This document shows, piece after piece, positions 59,058 to 64,000 of a DNA stretch of 64,000 bases. The first letter of the stretch is position 1; each line of letters opens with the position of its first letter. Origin of the DNA: Cellulomonas avistercoris (GTDB taxonomy: Bacteria; Actinomycetota; Actinomycetes; Actinomycetales; Cellulomonadaceae); contig NZ_JACSQV010000001.1 in assembly GCF_014836445.1 (NCBI RefSeq), forward strand, positions 179,469 to 243,468, given 5' to 3'. A program made the translations under genes and the position numbers. The notes under the pieces were generated by a model. The model was not told the DNA's origin. It ran no database searches and saw only the letters and a program-made list of their open reading frames with translations.

Positions 59058-60137
59058 ATGCCCCCCGCGATCCCGCCCGCCGAGCGCCTGCTCAACCTCG
59101 TCATCGCCCTGGTGAACACCCCCGGCCGCATGACGAAGGAGCAGGTGCGCACCTCCGTGGCCGGGTACGGCGACGCCCGGTCCGACGAGGCGTTCGAGCG
59201 GATGTTCGAGCGGGACAAGGACACCCTGCGCGAGCTGGGGATCCCCGTGCTGACCGTGACGCACGCCGGGCACGGTGACGACATCGGGTACCGCATCGAC
59301 ACGGCCACCTGGTCGCTGCCGCCCATCGAGCTGACGGCCGCCGAGCTCGGCGTGCTCGCGCTGGCCGCGCAGGTGTGGCAGGACCAGTCGCTGCGGGCCG
59401 ACTCGACGCGCGCGCTGACCAAGCTGCGCGCCGTGGGCACGGCCCCCGAGGCGCACGACCTCGTGGCCGGGCTGGCGCCTCGCGTGCGTGCCGGCGGCGA
59501 CGCGTTCGCGCCGCTGGTGGACGCCGTGCAGAACCGCCAGGCCGTGCGCTTCACCTACCACGCGGCGACCACCGGCGAGGTGCGCGAGCGGCGCGTCGAG
59601 CCGTGGAAGCTGCTCGCGCGCCGCGGCGGGTGGGTGCTGCTCGCGCGGGACCGCGACCGCGGCGCGAGCCGCTCCTTCCGGCTCAGCCGCATCCGCGGCA
59701 CGGTCCGGCCCGTGGGGTCGCCGGGCGGGTTCGAGCCACCGACCGCGCAGGAGCTGGCCGACGCGTCGCGCGCGTGGGTCGGCGACGGCCCGGAACGCAC
59801 GGCGCTGCTCGCGGTGACGCCGCAGCGGGCGGGGGCCCTGCGGGCGCGCGCCACACCCGTCCCGTCCGACGTCGCGCTGCCTCCCGGCGCCGACGTGGTC
59901 CTGCGGGGGCGCGACCTCGTGGCCGTGCCGTACCGCCTGCACTGGGAGCTCGCCGAGGAGCTCGTCGGCTACGGCGACGCAGTCGTCGTGCTCGACCCGC
60001 CGCAGGTCCGCGACGCGGTCGTCCGGATGCTGCGCGTCGCGGCGACCCTCGACAGGCTCCCGCGCGTCACCGGCGAGCGGGCGTTCGCACGCCCGGCCGA
60101 GGCCGGTCCCGACGTCGAGGAGGCCCGGGGTGCCTGA
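59058..60137 (+). CDS. pafB: WYL-domain transcription activator PafB
   Basis: 359 residues. An N-terminal winged helix (AERLLNLVIALVNTPGRMTKEQV) is followed by a WYL domain (VRFTYHAATTGEVRERRVEPWKLL ... GWVLLARDRDRG) and a WCX-like C-terminus. In mycobacteria PafB works with PafC to activate the LexA-independent DNA-damage response. The ATG at 59058 has no strong ribosome binding site but sits right after a -10 box. Overlaps pafC by 8 bases. Proteasome genes (prcBA, pafA) are not adjacent here. Confidence 0.92.
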   Translation: MPPAIPPAERLLNLVIALVNTPGRMTKEQVRTSVAGYGDARSDEAFERMFERDKDTLRELGIPVLTVTHAGHGDDIGYRIDTATWSLPPIELTAAELGVLALAAQVWQDQSLRADSTRALTKLRAVGTAPEAHDLVAGLAPRVRAGGDAFAPLVDAVQNRQAVRFTYHAATTGEVRERRVEPWKLLARRGGWVLLARDRDRGASRSFRLSRIRGTVRPVGSPGGFEPPTAQELADASRAWVGDGPERTALLAVTPQRAGALRARATPVPSDVALPPGADVVLRGRDLVAVPYRLHWELAEELVGYGDAVVVLDPPQVRDAVVRMLRVAATLDRLPRVTGERAFARPAEAGPDVEEARGA

Positions 60138-61116
60138 GCGCGCGAGCGACCGCCTGGTGCGGATGCTGGGGATGATCGCCTACCTCGAGCGGCACGAGGA
60201 CGTCCCGGTCGACCAGGTCGCGGCCCAGTTCGGCGTCACGCCCGAGCAGGTCATGGCCGACGTCGACACGCTGTGGGTCACCGGCACGCCCGGCTACCTG
60301 CCGGACGACCTCATCGACTTCGACGCCTCGTCCTACGAGCAGGGCGTCGTCCGGCTGACCGAGGGCCGCGGCGTCACGCGACCGCTGCGCCTGGGGCCGC
60401 GCGAGGGCGTCGCGCTGCTCGCGGCGCTGCGTTCGCTCACGGCCCTGCGTCCCGCGCTCGACGCGGAGCGCGCTGCCGCGCTCGACTCGGTGCTCGCCAA
60501 GGTGCAGGCCGCGACGGGTGACGCCGCCGCGGGCGTCCCCGTGGACGTCGAGCTGCAGGTCGGTGCCGTGCCCGCGGTGGCAGCCGCCATCGGGGCGGCG
60601 CTCACGGGGCGTCGACGGCTGCGCCTGCGGTACGTCGACGCCTCCGACGTCCTCACCGAGCGCGACGTGGACCCCGTGCGCCTCGTCAGCCAGGACGAGC
60701 ACTCCTACCTGCTCGCGTGGTCGCTGGCCGCCGACGCCGAGCGCAAGTTCCGGGTCGACCGGATCGTCGAGGCGACCGTCCTCGACGCACCGGCGGACGA
60801 GCACCCGCTCGCCGACGACGCCGACGTCTTCCAGCCCGACGCGTCGGGCGAGCTCGTGACCGTCCGCCTCGCGGGCCGCGCCCGCTGGGTCGCCGAGTCC
60901 GTGCCCGTCGAGCGCACGCGCGAGCTGGCCGACGGCATGTTCGAGGTCGACCTGCGGGTCGTGCAGCCCGCGTGGCTGCGCCACCTGCTCGTCCAGGTCG
61001 CCGACGAGGTGATCGACGTGCGACCGCCGCACGTCGCGCAGGACACCGCCGGTGCGGCGCGTGCGGCCCTGGAGGCCTACGGACCGCTGCTCGGCACGAC
61101 GACGGGGGAGGCCTGA
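60130..61116 (+). CDS. pafC: WYL-domain transcription activator PafC
   Basis: 328 residues, partner of PafB with the same winged-helix/WYL/WCX plan. The N-terminus reads RASDRLVRMLGMIAYLERHE, and the WYL part reads RRLRLRYVDASDVLTERDVD with LLAWSLAADAERKFRVDRI. The GTG at 60130 overlaps the pafB end by 8 bases, so equal amounts are made. The pafC-orf-tatA-tatC-(dagK)-helY order matches mycobacterial genomes. Confidence 0.92.
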   Translation: MPERASDRLVRMLGMIAYLERHEDVPVDQVAAQFGVTPEQVMADVDTLWVTGTPGYLPDDLIDFDASSYEQGVVRLTEGRGVTRPLRLGPREGVALLAALRSLTALRPALDAERAAALDSVLAKVQAATGDAAAGVPVDVELQVGAVPAVAAAIGAALTGRRRLRLRYVDASDVLTERDVDPVRLVSQDEHSYLLAWSLAADAERKFRVDRIVEATVLDAPADEHPLADDADVFQPDASGELVTVRLAGRARWVAESVPVERTRELADGMFEVDLRVVQPAWLRHLLVQVADEVIDVRPPHVAQDTAGAARAALEAYGPLLGTTTGEA

Positions 61117-61117
61117 C

Positions 61118-61450
61118 GTGCTCTGGTTCACGGTGTGGACGGTGCTCGTCCTCGCGACGCTCACCGGCGCGTTCCTCGTGGGGCGCCGCGTGTGGCGCTC
61201 GGGGGTCGCCCTCGCGCACGAGCTGGGCCGTGCCGGCGACGTCGCGGCGCAGCTCTCGCAGCGTGCCGCCGAGCTCGAGGACCAGGCGCGGGCGGCGCAC
61301 GTGGCGCAGCGGCCGGCCCTCGGCGCCGACGCCGAGGAGCTCGGCGCACGCGTCGAGCAGCTGCGGGCCGTCCGGCGCGAGCAGCGCGCCCGGCGCCGCG
61401 AGCGGCACCGCACCACCGTGGCCGACGCCGCGACGCGCTGGCTCGGCTGA
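61118..61450 (+). CDS. small bitopic membrane protein
   Basis: 110 residues. One N-terminal membrane helix (LWFTVWTVLVLATLTGAFLVG), then a long Ala/Arg/Glu-rich stretch that should form a coiled coil. A gene of this type commonly lies between pafC and tatA. The GTG at 61118 lies one base after the pafC stop, with GGGGGAGG just upstream. Its last codons and stop are copied in a tandem repeat. Function unknown. Confidence 0.72.
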   Translation: MLWFTVWTVLVLATLTGAFLVGRRVWRSGVALAHELGRAGDVAAQLSQRAAELEDQARAAHVAQRPALGADAEELGARVEQLRAVRREQRARRRERHRTTVADAATRWLG

Positions 61451-61480
61451 CGCCGCGACGCGCTGGCTCGGCTGACGCCG
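61424..61480 (+). repeat. 25-bp tandem repeat across a stop codon
   Basis: A 25-base unit occurs at 61424-61448 and again exactly at 61449-61473, followed by the first 7 bases of a third copy. It includes the codons for AATRWLG and the TGA, so the tail of the upstream gene is duplicated outside the reading frame. Confidence 0.85.
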
Positions 61481-61585
61481 CGGCACGTCCCGCGCCCACC
61501 TCACCGGGTGGCGCACCGCCTCGGGACCCCGGCGCACGACGTACACTCACGGGCGCAGGACACATCGGATCGCAGAGGGGTCGTC

Positions 61586-61870
61586 ATGTTCAGGAACATC
61601 AGCGCCTGGCACGTGATCGTGGTCCTGGTGGTGGTCCTGCTGCTGTTCGGGGCGAACCGGCTGCCGGGTCTGGCGAAGAGCATCGGCCAGTCCATGAAGA
61701 TCTTCAAGAACGAGATCAAGGACCTGTCGGACGACGGCCGGCGCGACGACGCGACCACGCCCACCGGCACGACGGCGACCGGCGCCACGGCTCCGGACCC
61801 GCTGACCGGCCAGGGCGGCGGCACCGACGTCCCGCCCCCGCCGGCACCGCCCGCCCCGCCGCGTCCCTGA
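61586..61870 (+). CDS. tatA: Sec-independent protein translocase TatA
   Basis: 94 residues. One N-terminal membrane helix (AWHVIVVLVVVLLLFGANRL) with the conserved FG, an amphipathic helix (PGLAKSIGQSMKIFKNEIKD) and a Thr/Pro-rich tail. It forms the pore for folded, twin-arginine proteins. I chose the ATG at 61586, which has AGAGGGG upstream and gives the canonical N-terminus; the frame opens earlier at 61508. tatC follows 7 bases after the stop. Confidence 0.93.
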   Translation: MFRNISAWHVIVVLVVVLLLFGANRLPGLAKSIGQSMKIFKNEIKDLSDDGRRDDATTPTGTTATGATAPDPLTGQGGGTDVPPPPAPPAPPRP

Positions 61871-61877
61871 GCCGCAC

Positions 61878-62729
61878 GTGAGCCGCAAGCCCCGTCGTGT
61901 CGCCGACCCCGACGGCCGCATGCCGCTGCGCGAGCACCTGCGCGAGCTGCGCCGCCGGACCGTGCTCATCGCGCTCGGCCTGGTGGTCGGCGCCGTCGCG
62001 GGCTGGTTGCTGTACGAGCCGGTCTTCGACCTGCTCCAGCAGCCCATCCTCGACGCGGCCGAGAGACGAGGGCCGCGGGTCTCCCTGAACTTCCAGGGCA
62101 TCGCGACCGCGTTCGACGTCCAGGTCAAGGTCTCCCTGTTCCTCGGGGTGCTGCTCACCGCGCCGTGGTGGATGTACCAGCTGTGGGCGTTCATCACCCC
62201 CGGCCTGACGTCCAAGGAGCGCCGGTACGCGGTCGGGTTCCTCGCGGCCGGGGTGCCGTTGTTCTTCGCCGGCGCCGCGCTCGCCTGGTGGGCCGTGCCC
62301 AACGCGGTGCACCTGTTCATCGACTTCGCCCCGGACAGCACCACCAACTTCGTCGACGCCCAGCTCTACCTGGGCTTCGTCATGCGCGTCGTGCTCGCCT
62401 TCGGCCTCGGGTTCCTGCTGCCCGTCGTGATGGTCGCGCTCAACTTCGCGGGCCTCGTGCGCGCCCGCACCTGGCTCGCCGCATGGCGCTGGGCCGTCCT
62501 GGTCGCGTTCGTGTTCGCCGCCATCGCGACCCCCACACCGGACGTCGTCACGATGCTGGCCGTGGCGATCCCGATCTGCCTGCTGTTCTTCGCCGCGCTC
62601 GGCGTCTGCCTGCTGCACGACCGGGGGATCGACCGCAGCCTCGTCGCCCAAGGGCTCCCGCGCCTCGACGGCACCATGGCCGACGACGGTCCCGACCGGA
62701 CGACCGGCACCGCACCGGGCGCCGCGTGA
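61878..62729 (+). CDS. tatC: Sec-independent protein translocase TatC
   Basis: 283 residues, six membrane helices, receptor for twin-arginine signal peptides. MPLREHLRELRRR near the N-terminus carries the conserved Glu; the loop PWWMYQLWAFITPGLTSKER is the family signature. The GTG at 61878 follows tatA by 7 bases. Overlaps the next gene by 4 bases. No TatB is in the window. Confidence 0.95.
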   Translation: MSRKPRRVADPDGRMPLREHLRELRRRTVLIALGLVVGAVAGWLLYEPVFDLLQQPILDAAERRGPRVSLNFQGIATAFDVQVKVSLFLGVLLTAPWWMYQLWAFITPGLTSKERRYAVGFLAAGVPLFFAGAALAWWAVPNAVHLFIDFAPDSTTNFVDAQLYLGFVMRVVLAFGLGFLLPVVMVALNFAGLVRARTWLAAWRWAVLVAFVFAAIATPTPDVVTMLAVAIPICLLFFAALGVCLLHDRGIDRSLVAQGLPRLDGTMADDGPDRTTGTAPGAA

Positions 62730-63640
62730 GCACGCTCGGCCTCGTCGTCAACCCCGCCGCCGGCACGGGCCGCGGCACGAGCGTCGGTCGCCGCGCGCAC
62801 CGCCTGCTGAGCCGCGCCGGGCACGACGTCCACGACCTGTCGGCCCCGACGCTCGCCCTGGCCACCGACCGGGCACGCCAGGCCGCGACCGCCGGCCTGG
62901 ACGCCCTGGTCGTCGTCGGTGGCGACGGCATGGTGCACCTCGGCGTGGGGATCGTCGCGGGCACCCCGCTGCCGCTCGGCATCGTCGCCGTCGGCACCGG
63001 CAACGACGTCGCGCGCTCCCTCGGCCTGCCCCGGGGCGACGTCGACCGGGCCGTGGCCGTCGTCGACCGTGCGCTGCGCACCGGACCACGCCACGTGGAC
63101 GCGCTGCGCGCCGGCCCGCTCGACGGCAGCACCGCGCGGTGGTGCGCCGGTGTCCTGTCCTGCGGCCTCGACGCCGCGGTCAACGCGCGCGCCAACGCCC
63201 TGACCTGGCCGCACGGGCACGCCCGCTACCTGCGCGCCCTGGTGCCCGAGCTCGCCGCGTTCCGGCCCTACGGCTACCGCGTGCGCGTCGACGACACCAC
63301 GTGGGAGTCCGCCGGGACCCTCGTCGCCGTCGCCAACACCCCGTGGTTCGGCGGCGGCCTGCCCATCGCACCCGACGCCCGCCCCGACGACGGGCTGCTC
63401 GACGTCGTGCTCGCCGGCCCCTTCTCCCGTCGTGGCGCCCTCGGGATCTTCCCGCGCATCTACCGGGGCAGGCACGTCGACGACCCCCGTGTGCGCGTCC
63501 TGCGCGGCCGGCGTGTCGTGGTCGAGGCCGCCCCGGACCTCGGCCCGCCCCCGCCGGCCGCGTTCGCGGACGGCGAGCGCGTCGGGGACCTGCCGCTGCT
63601 GGTCGAGCTGGTGCCCGGAGCGCTGCGCGTCCTCGGGTGA
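62726..63640 (+). CDS. diacylglycerol/lipid kinase family protein
   Basis: 304-residue member of the DagK/sphingosine-kinase fold. LVVNPAAGTGRG opens the domain; the nucleotide loop VVVGGDGMVHLGVGIV has Met where GGDGTV is usual; GIVAVGTGNDVARSLGLP follows. NTPWFGGGLPIAPDARPDDG is the substrate-site block. The likely role is phosphorylating diacylglycerol or a related lipid; the exact substrate is unknown. The GTG at 62726 overlaps the tatC stop. Its final codons are followed by a partial copy of themselves. Confidence 0.88.
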   Translation: MSTLGLVVNPAAGTGRGTSVGRRAHRLLSRAGHDVHDLSAPTLALATDRARQAATAGLDALVVVGGDGMVHLGVGIVAGTPLPLGIVAVGTGNDVARSLGLPRGDVDRAVAVVDRALRTGPRHVDALRAGPLDGSTARWCAGVLSCGLDAAVNARANALTWPHGHARYLRALVPELAAFRPYGYRVRVDDTTWESAGTLVAVANTPWFGGGLPIAPDARPDDGLLDVVLAGPFSRRGALGIFPRIYRGRHVDDPRVRVLRGRRVVVEAAPDLGPPPPAAFADGERVGDLPLLVELVPGALRVLG

Positions 63641-63655
63641 CGCGTCCTCGGTGAC
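63627..63655 (+). repeat. 14/15-bp tandem repeat across a stop codon
   Basis: A 15-base unit at 63627-63641, which includes the TGA of the lipid-kinase gene, is followed at 63642-63655 by the same unit minus one G. A 9-bp inverted repeat ACGCGCGGC-GT-GCCGCGCGT lies just after, at 63658-63677, and may act as terminator. Confidence 0.7.
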
Positions 63656-63690
63656 GCACGCGCGGCGTGCCGCGCGTCGGCGGGCATGCC

Positions 63691-63696
63691 TAGGGT
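63691..63696 (+). promoter_or_regulatory. -10 box of a leaderless helY promoter
   Basis: TAGGGT ends six bases before the GTG at 63703. Confidence 0.55.
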
Positions 63697-63702
63697 GATC
63701 CC

Positions 63703-64000
63703 GTGCCCTCACGTCGCCGCAGCACACGCACCGCGCCCGGTCCCGCTGCGCCCGGACCGGCCACCTCCACGCCGGCCGAGCCGTCGCCCGCCGAGCGCTA
63801 CGCCGCCTCACGCCGCCGCGCCGCCGCCGACCGCGGCGAGCTCGCCACCTTCCGCGCGCGCCTGGACTTCCCGCTCGACGACTTCCAGGTCGAGGCCTGC
63901 GCCGCGCTCGAGCGCGGCAGCGGCGTCCTGGTCGCCGCGCCGACGGGCGCCGGCAAGACGGTCGTGGGGGAGTTCGCCGTGCACCTGGCCCTGGCGGCCG
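63703..64000 (+). CDS. helY: DEAD/DEAH-box helicase, helY-like, N-terminal fragment cut by the window end
   Basis: Only the first 99 codons are visible. After a basic, Pro/Ser/Thr-rich N-terminus of about 45 residues comes the helicase core: FPLDDFQVEACAALERGSGV (Q-motif-like) and Walker A VAAPTGAGKTVVGEF. A Ski2/Mtr4-type RNA helicase HelY follows tatC in mycobacteria, which supports the name. The GTG at 63703 appears leaderless. No premature stop is present in the visible part. Confidence 0.8.
   Translation, partial: MPSRRRSTRTAPGPAAPGPATSTPAEPSPAERYAASRRRAAADRGELATFRARLDFPLDDFQVEACAALERGSGVLVAAPTGAGKTVVGEFAVHLALAA

Overview
The window reads as a chromosomal segment of a very GC-rich actinobacterium. 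GTG starts, 4-base stop/start overlaps, leaderless promoters, mIHF, PafBC, a degenerate PriA and a PyrR-binding RNA loop all fit this. Gene order and content resemble Cellulomonas or a near relative in the Micrococcales; that genus-level placement is inference from gene content only. I see no rRNA, tRNA, CRISPR array, insertion sequence or intact phage gene.

Layout. (1) 19-5356: alaS, ruvX, mltG, aroE (translation, DNA processing, cell wall, shikimate pathway). (2) 5405-19675: a complete type IV pilus (T4P) locus inserted between aroE and aroC. It holds pilB, pilT, pilC, a pilin-like gene, two near-duplicate major pilins, three minor pilins (one with Ig-like repeats, one with a ricin-B-type lectin region), the prepilin peptidase pilD, and pilM, pilN, pilO. 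No secretin is present, as expected for a monoderm. Five transcription units in this locus carry the same two-block promoter (CTCAA - about 15 nt - GCCGA), the pattern of flagellar/WhiG-type sigma factors. (3) 19710-22162: two tandem paralogous polytopic membrane proteins, possibly GT-C-like transferases. (4) 22176-26809: aroC, an animal-type haem peroxidase, aroK, aroB. (5) 26963-30210: an AbiEi/DUF559-like protein, a SatD-like DNA-binding protein behind two 18-bp dyads, its small membrane partner, efp, nusB. (6) 30247-32583, minus strand: a membrane GGDEF-EAL protein. (7) 32715-41703: the pyrimidine operon pyrR-pyrB-pyrC-orf-carA-carB-pyrF with a PyrR RNA loop. (8) 41704-46795: a possible small RNA, a recombinase-fold protein without visible catalytic residues, mihF, gmk, rpoZ, coaBC, metK. 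(9) 46872-57810: priA, fmt, rsmB, rpe, an FMN riboswitch with ribD-ribE-ribBA-ribH, then hisE, hisG and a PH-domain protein. (10) 57827-64000: a DUF3866 gene on the minus strand, pafB, pafC, a small membrane protein, tatA, tatC, a diacylglycerol-kinase-like gene, and the first 99 codons of a helY-like helicase cut by the window edge.

How the genes work together. Most of the window is housekeeping biosynthesis in tight operons. The accessory interest is in the pilus locus. Its promoters suggest that pilus assembly is switched on by a sigma-28-family factor encoded elsewhere. The minor pilins look like carbohydrate- or surface-binding tip proteins. PilB starts with an MshEN-like region (a cyclic-di-GMP-binding domain in other ATPases), and a GGDEF-EAL enzyme lies 11 kb away. 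The tandem membrane proteins just downstream could modify pilins. These links are inferences to test. Positions of starts were chosen from ribosome binding sites, overlaps and family N-termini, and alternatives are stated where they exist.
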